Assembly: GCF_002884445.1 (NCBI RefSeq)
Contig: NZ_KZ614144.1
Location: 1,096,202-1,160,201, forward strand
From: Paenibacillus castaneae
GTDB lineage: Bacteria; Bacillota; Bacilli; Paenibacillales; Paenibacillaceae
Direction: 5' to 3'
Length of the DNA: 64,000 bases
Shown here: piece by piece, positions 26,467 to 35,310 of the stretch
How positions within the stretch are numbered: the stretch's first letter is position 1
Layout of the letters: every line of letters starts with the position of its first letter
Position numbers and translations under genes: made by a program
Notes under the pieces: generated by a model
What the model saw: the letters and a program-made list of their open reading frames with translations, nothing else
Database searches by the model: none
Told to the model about the DNA's origin: nothing

Positions 26467-27402
26467 ATGACTAAAACACTTATTTTCGGACACAAAAACC
26501 CGGACACCGACACGATTACATCGGCTATTGCTTATGCAGAGCTCAAAACAAAGCTAGGCGCTGACGTAGAAGCGATTCGTCTTGGCGATATTAACGGCGA
26601 AACACAATATGCTTTGGATTATTTCGGAATTGCAGCTCCGCGTCTCATTGAGAACGTTGCGGATGAGACGGATACAGTTATTTTGGTTGACCATAACGAG
26701 CGTCAGCAAAGTGCGAATGACATCGATCAAGTGCGTGTGCTGGAAGTTATCGATCACCATCGTATTGCTAATTTCGAGACAAGTCACCCGCTTTATTTCC
26801 GCGCTGAGCCTGTTGGCTGCACAGCAACGATTCTGAATAAATTATATAAAGAGAATGGCGTAGCCATTCGCAAAGAAATTGCTGGACTTATGCTTTCTGC
26901 TATTATTTCTGACTCCCTGCTGTTCAAATCTCCAACATGCACGGAGCAAGACGTAGCAGCCGCTCGTGAGCTTGCAGAAATTGCTGGCGTAGACGCAGAC
27001 AGCTATGGTCTGGACATGTTGAAAGCGGGCGCGGATCTAAGCGACAAAACGATTGCACAGCTGATCTCCCTCGATGCGAAGGAATTCGCAATGGGCAGCT
27101 ACAAAGTAGAAATCGCCCAAGTGAATGCGGTGGATACGAATGATGTTCTTTCACGCCAAGCGGAGCTGGAAGCAGCTCTTAATGACAAAATTGCGACTAA
27201 AGGGCTTGATCTGTTCGTGCTTGTCGTTACCGATATTTTGAACAATGATTCCATTGCTCTTGCACTGGGCGCTCAAGCTCATGCTGTTGAGAAAGCTTAC
27301 AATGTGACGTTGTCCGACAATAAAGCGGTGTTGAAGGGCGTTGTATCCCGCAAATCACAAATCGTACCTGTATTGACAGAAACGCTTAGCAGCTTGTCAT
27401 AA
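26467..27402 (+). CDS. ppaC: Manganese-dependent inorganic pyrophosphatase
   Basis: A 311-residue family II pyrophosphatase of the DHH phosphoesterase group, which splits pyrophosphate made in biosynthesis using Mn or Co. The signature residues are visible: [10 protein letters not shown] at residue 6, VDHNE near 75, the DHH motif VIDHHRI near 95 and, in the C-terminal domain, SRKSQIVP. The length is the usual one. GGAGTACTCCTA before the ATG supplies the ribosome-binding site inside a palindrome. A very stable terminator follows, so it is a single-gene unit. Confidence 0.95.
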   Translation: MTKTLIFGHKNPDTDTITSAIAYAELKTKLGADVEAIRLGDINGETQYALDYFGIAAPRLIENVADETDTVILVDHNERQQSANDIDQVRVLEVIDHHRIANFETSHPLYFRAEPVGCTATILNKLYKENGVAIRKEIAGLMLSAIISDSLLFKSPTCTEQDVAAARELAEIAGVDADSYGLDMLKAGADLSDKTIAQLISLDAKEFAMGSYKVEIAQVNAVDTNDVLSRQAELEAALNDKIATKGLDLFVLVVTDILNNDSIALALGAQAHAVEKAYNVTLSDNKAVLKGVVSRKSQIVPVLTETLSSLS

Positions 27403-27420
27403 GTAGAGCAGCGATTCGAT

Positions 27421-27463
27421 AGAGGCAGTCCGAAACTTGCTTAGCAAGTTTCGGACTGCCTCT
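27421..27463. terminator. 43-bp perfect palindrome ending ppaC
   Basis: Two 21-base arms (beginning AGAGGCAGTCCGAAACTTGC) are exactly complementary around a single T and are followed by TATTTTG. It starts 18 bases after the ppaC stop codon. Confidence 0.88.
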
Positions 27464-27508
27464 TATTTTGTTAGAATGAGTTAGAAAGACAGAGAAGGAG
27501 TGGATCGA

Positions 27509-27814
27509 ATGTTTACTGTAACCGAATATAGCGTAGAGCTTATGAAGGACCCGTTCGGCATTTTGACAGGGGAAAGATATGAATTTCTGCTTGATCTGGA
27601 CGTTGCGGAGGATGATGAGCTTCATCATGATGAGGGGGTTTCTCTCCGTGTGATTTATGTCATCGAGGATGGCAGCGCCCGTATAGCTAAGTATGAGTTT
27701 TTGACGACCTCCTCTAACCGTTATATTGATTTTGAACTGGAAGAGGATGAAGAACAAATGGTGTTTGCGTATTGTAAAGAACACTTTGATGCGGCTGCAA
27801 ATGAAATAAAATAA
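27509..27814 (+). CDS. Conserved hypothetical protein, DUF6509-like
   Basis: A 101-residue acidic protein, FTVTEYSVELMKDPFGILTG at the start and a very acidic region FELEEDEEQMV near residue 80. It resembles the family I recall as DUF6509, found in Paenibacillus and relatives and without known function. AGAAGGAG is eight bases before the ATG; a GTG nine bases earlier overlaps that site and is rejected as start. There is no signal peptide. Confidence 0.7.
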   Translation: MFTVTEYSVELMKDPFGILTGERYEFLLDLDVAEDDELHHDEGVSLRVIYVIEDGSARIAKYEFLTTSSNRYIDFELEEDEEQMVFAYCKEHFDAAANEIK

Positions 27815-27944
27815 ATATTTTCTCTACCCACTTGTTTCAAAATGCTGGAAATAGGATAATATAATTCGTTATCATTTAAAAATTTGTCATAGGCGACAAA
27901 TAATGATAAATGCGAAGGTATTATTAATTTCTGGGGGTTATTTG

Positions 27945-28838
27945 ATGAGATTTACCAAGCTTTTTGTTAGCTTATTCACAGTTTTTATGCTAATGGCTTC
28001 GACAGCATCCGCAGCCGAGGCCTCACCTGAGGTAACTTGGGTAGAAGGCGGTGATACCGTTCAAGTAGGAGACATATCCTCGCTCAAGCTGGATGAATCA
28101 CTGCTTTACCTGGACAAGAAAGATACGGCAATCATTCAGGAATACATAGGCAATCAAACGTATGATACGGATATCGGCAGCGTGTTCCCCGTAGACGAGA
28201 ACGAAAATTGGTTTGTCGTATTTGAATATGTCGATGCCGGCCATATTTCGGATGCGGAGAAAAACAAGATTGATGCTAAGGCGCTTCTCAAGAGCTATAA
28301 GCAGGGGACAGAGGAAGCGAATAAGAATCGCGTGGAGGAAGATCGTCTTTATGTAAAGGGCTGGCATACGGAGCCGTTTTATAATGAAGAGAATCGTACG
28401 CTGGTTTGGGCTCTAGAGGCTGAGGACAGCACCGGCGAGCCTATCATCAATTATAACGTTCGGATGCTGACTCGCGAAGGCTATGTATCATCACTGCTCG
28501 TGACCGATCCAACAAGGCTTGACCAGGACGTCCAAACGCTGCAAACGCTTATTTTGCCTAATTATTCGATTAATGAAGGAAGTCGCTATTCTGACTTTGA
28601 TTCTTCCTCTGACAAAATATCGGAATTTGGTTTAACGGGCCTTATTCTGGGAGGCGCTGGATTAGTCGCTGCCAAGAAAGCAGGGCTGCTCGTAGCGGGT
28701 GCAGTGCTTCTCAAAAAGTTCTGGATTGTACTCATTGCCATCCCAGCTGCAATTTGGTCTTGGTTTAAACGGCGCCGTGAAGCGGCTGCGCAAAGAAAAG
28801 AGCCATACGAGCCAATAAATCATGATCAGCCAAAATGA
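27945..28838 (+). CDS. DUF2167-family membrane protein
   Basis: A 297-residue protein with a signal peptide (hydrophobic residues 5-20, cleavage after ASA), a mainly beta outer domain, two hydrophobic helices near the C-terminus (about 225-245 and 250-270) and a basic cytosolic tail (KRRREAAAQRK). The layout and the segments ENWFVVFEYVDAGHI and NYNVRMLTREGYVSSLLV match DUF2167 proteins, whose role is not known. GGGGGT upstream of the ATG is the ribosome-binding site. Confidence 0.78.
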   Translation: MRFTKLFVSLFTVFMLMASTASAAEASPEVTWVEGGDTVQVGDISSLKLDESLLYLDKKDTAIIQEYIGNQTYDTDIGSVFPVDENENWFVVFEYVDAGHISDAEKNKIDAKALLKSYKQGTEEANKNRVEEDRLYVKGWHTEPFYNEENRTLVWALEAEDSTGEPIINYNVRMLTREGYVSSLLVTDPTRLDQDVQTLQTLILPNYSINEGSRYSDFDSSSDKISEFGLTGLILGGAGLVAAKKAGLLVAGAVLLKKFWIVLIAIPAAIWSWFKRRREAAAQRKEPYEPINHDQPK

Positions 28839-28868
28839 TACGGTTTTACAAGGAGGAGCCGAACGACG

Positions 28869-29831
28869 ATGGAAAGCGGAATCAAGAGGAAGCTTACGGA
28901 AGTCGAGATCTCGGCAATAGCCGAGCTAACATTTGGGCAGAAGATAACAGCTAATGTAGAATTAACGGATGGATGTGCGAACAGTGCGTATTCCGTTACG
29001 CTTCAAGATGGACGAAACGTTATTATCAAGGTCGCACCGCCTTCCAACACCAAAATGATGACCTACGAGCAGCATATTATGGCCGCTGAGGTTGAAGTCA
29101 TGCGCTTAGTGAAGCAAACGGGTTCTATTCCTGTTCCGCAGATTTACGCCTATGATCAAACGAAGTCGATTGTAAACTGTGAATATTTCGTCATGGAGAA
29201 GCTTGAGGGAGAGCCTTACAATAAGGTGAAAAAAAGCTTGACTGATGAGCAGCGCAGCGGGATTGAGCATCAGCTTGGCATATATAACCGTCGAATTAAT
29301 GAAATACGCGGCGAAAGCTTTGGCTGCTTTGCACACACGGATGAGCCGGGAACTCCTTGGAAAACAACGTTTCATCGTATGCTGCTGGATGTATTGGCAG
29401 ATGGCGAGAGAGAGAATGTGAGGCTGCCGGCTTCATACGAGACAATTCGTCAAGAGATCTCGCTTCGTTTGGATGCGCTGGATGAAGTAATAGAGCCGAG
29501 GCTAGTCCACTGGGATTTGTGGGACGGCAACATATTTGTGAAGGACGCAGCGATTACTGGGCTTATCGATTTCGAACGTGCATTATGGGGTGATCCGCTG
29601 CTGGAAATATATTTCGGTCATTTCAATCAATCACAGTCCTTTTTCGATGGCTATGGGCTATCAGAGCTCACACCCTCACAACGAGCTAGAATAGCCTTAT
29701 ATGATCTTTACTTGGATTTAATATTATCGATTGAATGTGCTTATCGTTTCTATTCGGACATCAATCATATTAATTGGACGCGGGATAATTTAGTACAGGG
29801 CTGGAATCGGTTTATGAGCAGAAGCAACTAA
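28869..29831 (+). CDS. Aminoglycoside-phosphotransferase-like kinase
   Basis: A 320-residue protein of the APH kinase-like fold. The ATP-binding Lys is in NVIIKVAPP near residue 57, the catalytic loop is LVHWDLWDGNIFV near 213 and the Mg-binding Asp is in LIDFERALWGDP near 232. Members phosphorylate aminoglycosides, choline, methylthioribose or other small alcohols; resistance cannot be assumed. AAGGAGG lies eleven bases before the ATG. It follows the DUF2167 gene by 30 bases, and a strong terminator follows. Confidence 0.85.
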   Translation: MESGIKRKLTEVEISAIAELTFGQKITANVELTDGCANSAYSVTLQDGRNVIIKVAPPSNTKMMTYEQHIMAAEVEVMRLVKQTGSIPVPQIYAYDQTKSIVNCEYFVMEKLEGEPYNKVKKSLTDEQRSGIEHQLGIYNRRINEIRGESFGCFAHTDEPGTPWKTTFHRMLLDVLADGERENVRLPASYETIRQEISLRLDALDEVIEPRLVHWDLWDGNIFVKDAAITGLIDFERALWGDPLLEIYFGHFNQSQSFFDGYGLSELTPSQRARIALYDLYLDLILSIECAYRFYSDINHINWTRDNLVQGWNRFMSRSN

Positions 29832-29839
29832 TAGCTATA

Positions 29840-29886
29840 AGGGGCCGACCCATAAGTAGATGATCTACTTATGGGTCGGCCCTTTA
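29840..29886. terminator. Terminator after the kinase-like gene
   Basis: AAGGGGCCGACCCATAAGTA pairs with its complement across a short centre with one bulged G, and is followed by TTTATTTG. The stem is over 20 pairs long. Confidence 0.88.
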
Positions 29887-29948
29887 TTTGTGCTGACGGC
29901 ATTCTAAATAGGCTTCATTGTTATTTGTGTCCTCGGAGCCGCATAAAC

Positions 29949-29971
29949 TGCAAAAACAGCTATTTTTTGCA
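29949..29971. promoter_or_regulatory. Inverted repeat upstream of rocD
   Basis: TGCAAAAA and TTTTTGCA flank seven bases and end about 24 bases before the rocD start codon. It may be an operator or attenuating hairpin. It does not match the -24/-12 sigma-54 promoter (TGGCAC-N5-TTGC) used by roc genes in Bacillus subtilis, nor a clear AhrC/ArgR box. Confidence 0.35.
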
Positions 29972-29994
29972 AGGCATGCAGAAAGGAGCAGATG

Positions 29995-31206
29995 ATGAAC
30001 CGAGCAGAGAAGGATATTGAGCTTGCTGAGCGATACGGCGCTCATAATTATCATCCGCTGCCAATTGTCATTAGCCATGCAGATGGCGTGTGGATGAATG
30101 ATTCAGAGGGCGTGCGTTATATGGATATGCTCAGCGCGTACTCGGCCTTGAATCATGGGCATCGACATCCTCGCATTATGGAAGCAATGAAGGAGCAAGC
30201 GGATAAGGTAACGATTACGTCGCGAGCTTTCCACAATGAAGTGCTGGGTGCATTTTGTGAGAAGCTGGCGGCCTATACGGGCAAAGAACGGATTCTACCT
30301 ATGAATACCGGAGCAGAAGCGGTCGAGACGGCTATTAAGGCAGTACGGCGCTGGGCCTACAGCATCAAAAAAATTGCTGATGAAAAAGCGGAAATCATCG
30401 TCTTCGAGGGCAATTTTCACGGCCGAACCGTTACGGTCACTTCATTCTCTTCCACCGCTGCCTACCGGCAAGGCTTCGGTCCCTTTACGCCGGGGTTTCG
30501 TCTGGTGCCATATGGCGATCTGGATGCGCTGCACGCAGCTATTAATCCGAATACGGCAGCTGTACTTATCGAGCCTATTCAAGGGGAATCGGGTATTCGG
30601 ATTCCGGCTGACGGATTTCTTCAACAAACAGCTAGGCTGTGCCGGGAGAATGGAGTGCTGCTCGTCGCGGATGAAATTCAAACCGGATTTGGCCGTACGG
30701 GAAAAAGGTTTGCTTGCGATTGGGAAGGTGTTATACCCGACATTTATATTATGGGCAAAGCGCTTGGCGGCGGAGTCATGCCCGTGTCGGCCATCGCTGC
30801 CGATTCCATTATTATGGACGTGTTTGAACCAGGCTCCCATGGATCTACGTTTGGCGGTAATCCGCTAAGCTGCGCAGTAGCTATCGCCGCAATTGAAGTG
30901 ACGCTGGCTGAGCAGCTGGCCGAGCGTTCCAGTAGACAGGGAGATTATTTTATGAGAAAGCTTGCCGTGCTTAACCATCCGGATATTGTCCAGATTAGAG
31001 GGCGCGGCTTATTGATTGCAATAGAGCTGTCCGTACCCGCAAGAGTTTATTGTGAGAAATTAATGGAACTAGGTGTATTGTGCAAGGAAACCCATGAGCA
31101 TGTTATTCGGTTAGCTCCTCCTCTTATTATTACGGAAGCGGAAATCGATTGGGCCTTTGAGCGGCTTCAAGCTGTTTTTGAGATAAACCGTACAGCAGGA
31201 GGCTGA
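29995..31206 (+). CDS. rocD: Ornithine aminotransferase
   Basis: A 403-residue PLP enzyme that turns ornithine plus 2-oxoglutarate into glutamate 5-semialdehyde and glutamate. The fold-type-I class III features are clear: [20 protein letters not shown] near residue 103, [12 protein letters not shown] near 140, [14 protein letters not shown] near 223, the PLP-Lys in [15 protein letters not shown] near 252 and [14 protein letters not shown] near 282. AAAGGAG fits the second of two adjacent ATGs. The arginase and dehydrogenase genes follow directly, giving the full arginase route. Confidence 0.94.
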   Translation: MNRAEKDIELAERYGAHNYHPLPIVISHADGVWMNDSEGVRYMDMLSAYSALNHGHRHPRIMEAMKEQADKVTITSRAFHNEVLGAFCEKLAAYTGKERILPMNTGAEAVETAIKAVRRWAYSIKKIADEKAEIIVFEGNFHGRTVTVTSFSSTAAYRQGFGPFTPGFRLVPYGDLDALHAAINPNTAAVLIEPIQGESGIRIPADGFLQQTARLCRENGVLLVADEIQTGFGRTGKRFACDWEGVIPDIYIMGKALGGGVMPVSAIAADSIIMDVFEPGSHGSTFGGNPLSCAVAIAAIEVTLAEQLAERSSRQGDYFMRKLAVLNHPDIVQIRGRGLLIAIELSVPARVYCEKLMELGVLCKETHEHVIRLAPPLIITEAEIDWAFERLQAVFEINRTAGG

Positions 31207-31211
31207 CAGCG

Positions 31212-32117
31212 ATGAACAACAAGCAAACCATTGCGATTGTTAGTGTCCCGTTTGGCAAAGGAGCGGGGAGCGTCGGAGCAGAGCAAGGACCTGCAAGCAT
31301 GCTCTATGCGGCGGGATTGCTTGATAAGCTCAACGAGCTGAGCCTTGGTTACCGATTAACAAGCGAGATCTCTCTATCTCCTCAGCTGCCGCTAATTCTT
31401 ACCGATAATGCTAAGCATCTGGCAGAGGTTATAGACATAAGCAGCCAGCTTGGAGAACGTGTATCCCAATTCGTAGCGGGCGGTGATTTCCCATTAGTGC
31501 TTGGCGGCGATCACAGCATATCCATTGGAACTATTGCGGGATTGGCTGATCATTATGCTAGACTGGGCGTCATTTGGTTTGATGCGCATTCTGACCTTAA
31601 TACGGAAGAAACAAGTCCGTCGGGCAACATTCACGGCATGTCACTCGGCATCAGCCTCGGAAGAGGCATTGCGAGCTTAACGACTCTTAGAGGCATTCAT
31701 CCCAAAATAAAGCCGGAGCATGTTGCGATCATCGGCGCGAGGTCGCTTGATCCAGGCGAGAAGGCATATATCCGATCATTAGGTATAGCCTGTTATACGA
31801 TGCATGACATAGATCGGCTTGGCATAGCGAGTGTTATGGATAAGGTCACGGAGCAGATGAGGCAGACGACTGACGGGGTGCATGTCAGCTTCGACATCGA
31901 TAGTGTAGATCCTCAGGAAGCTCCGGGGACAGGAACGCCAGTCAAAGGCGGTCTCAGCTACCGGGAAGCGCATCTTGCGCTGGAGCTGCTCTATCAGTCC
32001 GGTCTTGTGACATCAGCGGAATTCGTCGAGGTTAATCCTAGTTTAGATACGAATAACGAAACGGCTAAGCTTGCGGTGGAGCTGATCGGCTCTTTGTTAG
32101 GCGAACAGATTCTGTGA
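31212..32117 (+). CDS. rocF: Arginase
   Basis: A 301-residue Mn-dependent ureohydrolase that splits arginine into ornithine and urea. Metal-binding motifs are LGGDHSISIG near residue 98, WFDAHSDLN near 122 and SFDIDSVDPQ near 226, and the arginase-type substrate loop SPSGNIHGM is present near 135. This and its place between rocD and rocA favour arginase over agmatinase. AGGAGG is present and the gene starts six bases after rocD stops. Confidence 0.94.
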   Translation: MNNKQTIAIVSVPFGKGAGSVGAEQGPASMLYAAGLLDKLNELSLGYRLTSEISLSPQLPLILTDNAKHLAEVIDISSQLGERVSQFVAGGDFPLVLGGDHSISIGTIAGLADHYARLGVIWFDAHSDLNTEETSPSGNIHGMSLGISLGRGIASLTTLRGIHPKIKPEHVAIIGARSLDPGEKAYIRSLGIACYTMHDIDRLGIASVMDKVTEQMRQTTDGVHVSFDIDSVDPQEAPGTGTPVKGGLSYREAHLALELLYQSGLVTSAEFVEVNPSLDTNNETAKLAVELIGSLLGEQIL

Positions 32118-32167
32118 GCAATAATGTGAAATGAAATAGGATTCGAAGGAGTAGGAGGGATACGCTT

Positions 32168-33715
32168 ATGCGGGAACCATTCCAGAACGAGCCTTTCACT
32201 AATTTTGCGATAACCGATAATATTTACGCTTTTCAAGAGGCGCTGCGGCAGGTGGAGTCCGAGCTGGGGCAAGAATATAGGCTTAAGATTGGACCGGACC
32301 AGATTGAAACCATCACCAAACGTAAATCGATCAATCCTTCTGATGTAAAGCAGCTTATTGGCATCGTATCGCAGGCTGACACAGCGCTTGCGCACAAGGC
32401 GATACTTGCCGCAGCGGCAGCGTTTGAGGAGTGGAAACGTGTATCCCCTTTCGCAAGAGCGAGGGTGCTATACAAAGCAGCGGCTCTGCTGCGTGCACGC
32501 AAGCATATATTCTCGGCTTGGCTCGTTTATGAAGCGGGCAAAAATTGGGCTGAAGCGGATGGAGACACAGCAGAAGCAATCGACTTTCTGGAATACTACG
32601 GACGGGAAATGGAGCGGCTCGCAGAGCGCCAGCCATTAATTACGACAGCTGGCGAGGATAACGAGCTCGTCTATATTCCGCTTGGCGTTGGCATTATTAT
32701 CCCGCCATGGAACTTTCCACTGGCCATTCTAGCAGGCATGACGATGGCTGCCGTTGCAGCTGGGAATACAGTTGTACTCAAGCCCGCAAGCGCGACTGCC
32801 GTTATTGCAGCCAAGTTTGTTGAGCTTCTCAAGGAAGCCGGTCTCCCCGACGGGGTTGTCAATTTTCTGCCGGGCGCAGGCAATGAGGTAGGCGATTTTC
32901 TAGTGGAGCATCCACTGACTCGCTTTATTTGCTTTACCGGCTCGCGTGAGATCGGACTGCGCATTAATGAGAAGGCCGCGCATACACAGCAGGATCAAAA
33001 GTGGATAAAACGTGTCATTGCGGAGATGGGCGGCAAGGATACAATTATTGTGGACGAAGATGCAGATCTTGATCTGGCCGCAGAGGCGATTACGGCTTCT
33101 GCATTCGGCTATTCGGGCCAGAAATGCTCGGCCTGTTCGCGTGCGGTCGTCCATGAGCTTGTCTATGACGAGGTCATTGAGAAAGTGACGGCAAGGACAA
33201 AGCAGCTCCGAATGGGCAGAGCGCATGAGCAGCGAACGGATATAGGTCCCGTTATCGATGAGCGGGCTTATATAAGTGTGCTTAAATATATTGAGGTAGG
33301 CCGCAAGGAAGGCATTATTGTGCAAGGTGGCAGAACAGGGGATAGCAGCGGTTATTATATTGAGCCTACTATTATTAAGGATGTATCACCTTACGCGCGA
33401 ATTGCGCAGGAGGAAATATTCGGGCCGATCCTAGCCTTTATTAAAGCGGCTAATTTTGACGCTGCACTCGATATTGCGAACAATACGGAATACGGCTTAA
33501 CAGGAGCCGTTATTTCGCGCAATCGCAGCAGGCTGGAGCAAGCGCGCGAGCAGTTTCATGTTGGGAATCTTTACTTTAATCGCAAATGCACAGGAGCATT
33601 AGTCGGTGTGCATCCTTTTGGCGGCTTTCATATGTCGGGGACGGATTCGAAGGCTGGCGGGCGCGACTACTTGCTGCTTTTTACGCAGGGCAAGGTGATT
33701 TCAGAACGATTTTAA
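32168..33715 (+). CDS. rocA: L-glutamate gamma-semialdehyde dehydrogenase (1-pyrroline-5-carboxylate dehydrogenase)
   Basis: A 515-residue NAD-dependent aldehyde dehydrogenase oxidising glutamate semialdehyde to glutamate, the last step of arginine and proline breakdown. The family landmarks are IIIPPWNFPLAILAGM near residue 176, the catalytic Glu in AEMGGKDTIIVD near 286 and the catalytic Cys in GYSGQKCSACSRAVVH near 318. The C-terminal GTDSKAGGRDYLLLF is typical of the PruA/RocA group. GGAGGG precedes the ATG. A terminator follows. Confidence 0.94.
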   Translation: MREPFQNEPFTNFAITDNIYAFQEALRQVESELGQEYRLKIGPDQIETITKRKSINPSDVKQLIGIVSQADTALAHKAILAAAAAFEEWKRVSPFARARVLYKAAALLRARKHIFSAWLVYEAGKNWAEADGDTAEAIDFLEYYGREMERLAERQPLITTAGEDNELVYIPLGVGIIIPPWNFPLAILAGMTMAAVAAGNTVVLKPASATAVIAAKFVELLKEAGLPDGVVNFLPGAGNEVGDFLVEHPLTRFICFTGSREIGLRINEKAAHTQQDQKWIKRVIAEMGGKDTIIVDEDADLDLAAEAITASAFGYSGQKCSACSRAVVHELVYDEVIEKVTARTKQLRMGRAHEQRTDIGPVIDERAYISVLKYIEVGRKEGIIVQGGRTGDSSGYYIEPTIIKDVSPYARIAQEEIFGPILAFIKAANFDAALDIANNTEYGLTGAVISRNRSRLEQAREQFHVGNLYFNRKCTGALVGVHPFGGFHMSGTDSKAGGRDYLLLFTQGKVISERF

Positions 33716-33768
33716 ACATTTAAGATGATTTTCAGCACATTTTGCAAGCATAATTTTTTATTAATATT

Positions 33769-33813
33769 AGGCCGTTCGTGCAGATGCTATCGCATTGTAC
33801 GAACGGCTTTTTT
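33769..33813 (+). terminator. Terminator of the roc operon
   Basis: GCCGTTCGT and ACGAACGGC, with an inner GCA/TGT pairing and a large loop, run into six T residues. It is about 55 bases after the rocA stop. Confidence 0.82.
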
Positions 33814-33898
33814 GGGCTGCAGCAAATCGATCGTTTAGCCATGTTTATTAATTAGCTTTTTCGTGTATTAATGTAGAAACGATAAGGAGGAAATATAT

Positions 33899-34840
33899 AT
33901 GTCACATGTTGTTAAGCTCGAAGAAGCTGCACTCCAATTCGCTCAGGATAATGCGAAACCACCCTATCTGTTTGACTTAGAGCCCGAGAAGGGCCGTGAG
34001 ACTGTAGATGAAGTACAATCAAGCCCAATTCATAAGCAGACGGTTGATTCAGAGGAGCTCACGATCGAGGGCGGACCAAGCGGCCATGTCTCGGTCCGAA
34101 TAGTTCGGCCCCCAAATGCAACTGAGAATCTCCCGGTTATTGTATATATACATGGAGCGGGCTGGGTATTTGGCAATGCGCATACGCATGATCGGCTCAT
34201 TCGAGAGCTGGCGGTTGGCGCTCACGCATGTATCGTGTTTCCCAATTACAGCTTATCTCCCGAGGCGAAATATCCAACCGCAATCGAGGAGATTTATGCC
34301 GTAGTGAAGTGGGCTGCGGAGAACGGCCATAAGCACGGAATGGATGCAGAGCGCTTGACTGTAGCTGGCGACAGCGTTGGCGGGAATATGGCGGCAGCTA
34401 TTACGCTGATGGCCAAAGAACGCGGCGGACCGCCCATTCATAAGCAGCTCCTGTTTTATCCTGTGACGGATGCTTCATTTGATACCGATTCCTATCATCA
34501 ATTTGCTGAAGGTTATTTTTTGCGGCGTGACGGCATGATGTGGTTTTGGGATCAATATACAACCGACCCCAACCAACGCGCGGAAATAACGGCTTCTCCG
34601 CTGCGTGCTTCCATTGAGCAATTGACCGGCCTTCCGCCTGCATTGGTTATTACGGGTGAAGCTGATGTGCTGAGGGATGAAGGTGAAGCCTATGCGAATA
34701 AGCTTCGGGAGGCAGGCGTTGATGTAACAGCAGTGCGATTCCAAGGGATTATTCATGATTTCGTCATGCTGCATGCCTTGGCTGATACAGCCGCCGCACA
34801 CGGAGCGATTTCATTGGCTAACTCATGGCTGCGTAAATAA
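33899..34840 (+). CDS. Esterase/lipase, hormone-sensitive-lipase family
   Basis: A 313-residue alpha/beta hydrolase. The oxyanion loop is YIHGAGWVFG near residue 83 (HGAG in place of HGGG), the nucleophile Ser is in VAGDSVGGNMA near 160, the catalytic Asp in ITGEADVLRDEGE near 255 and the His in GIIHDFVML near 285. These enzymes hydrolyse short-chain esters in the cytosol. AAGGAGG is eight bases before the ATG. It is a single-gene unit between two terminators. Confidence 0.9.
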   Translation: MSHVVKLEEAALQFAQDNAKPPYLFDLEPEKGRETVDEVQSSPIHKQTVDSEELTIEGGPSGHVSVRIVRPPNATENLPVIVYIHGAGWVFGNAHTHDRLIRELAVGAHACIVFPNYSLSPEAKYPTAIEEIYAVVKWAAENGHKHGMDAERLTVAGDSVGGNMAAAITLMAKERGGPPIHKQLLFYPVTDASFDTDSYHQFAEGYFLRRDGMMWFWDQYTTDPNQRAEITASPLRASIEQLTGLPPALVITGEADVLRDEGEAYANKLREAGVDVTAVRFQGIIHDFVMLHALADTAAAHGAISLANSWLRK

Positions 34841-34844
34841 TAGA

Positions 34845-34881
34845 AAGAGCTGCTGATGGAATTCATCAGCAGCTTTTTTTT
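34845..34881. terminator. Terminator after the esterase gene
   Basis: AAAGAGCTGCTGATG pairs with CATCAGCAGCTTT around GAATT and runs into eight T residues. Confidence 0.9.
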
Positions 34882-34907
34882 GCTCTTCATTGCATCATGA
34901 ATGAGCA

Positions 34908-35126
34908 TTACTTATATTTATTTTCGCTGGAGGAACGATGCTTCGTTTTATCCTTGTTTTTCTCTTCCTGCTTCTCCATCTTCAAGTCCTCCACCGGAAT
35001 CGGATCAACCGTTTGCTGGCTTTTGTATTTATCGAACAAGCTCTCTTTGTCGGTAGGATATTGCTCAGGATGATCCCTTTTGCTCGTCTGCTTAACACCA
35101 TCGGCATCTTTCTCAAACTCATTCAT
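34908..35126 (-). CDS. Small charged hydrophilic protein, unknown
   Basis: A 72-residue protein composed mostly of Lys, Glu, Asp, Gln and Ser, with no Cys and almost no hydrophobic stretch. It is likely disordered in isolation. GGAGGTGG lies seven to nine bases before the ATG, which supports it as a real gene. Proteins of this composition are common in spore-formers, sometimes as spore-associated or stress proteins, but nothing here identifies it. Confidence 0.6.
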   Translation of the reverse strand: MNEFEKDADGVKQTSKRDHPEQYPTDKESLFDKYKSQQTVDPIPVEDLKMEKQEEKNKDKTKHRSSSENKYK

Positions 35127-35310
35127 CTTATTCCACCTCCATCCGTTGATAGTCTACATTTACCCCATAATGGTGAGCGTTCAAACAATTGTATATAAAT
35201 GAAAATTAAGCTGTTTTTCGAAAATTTGAAATAAAAGCGGATTTTCGCTCTTTTTTGTTTACTATATAGTACAGCTATATGAAATCAAGGTTGAGAGAAG
35301 GTATCTTCCC

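Noticed and set aside
28869..29831. Kinase-like gene considered as an aminoglycoside resistance gene
   Set aside because: Only the general fold motifs are present and the context is not that of a resistance element.
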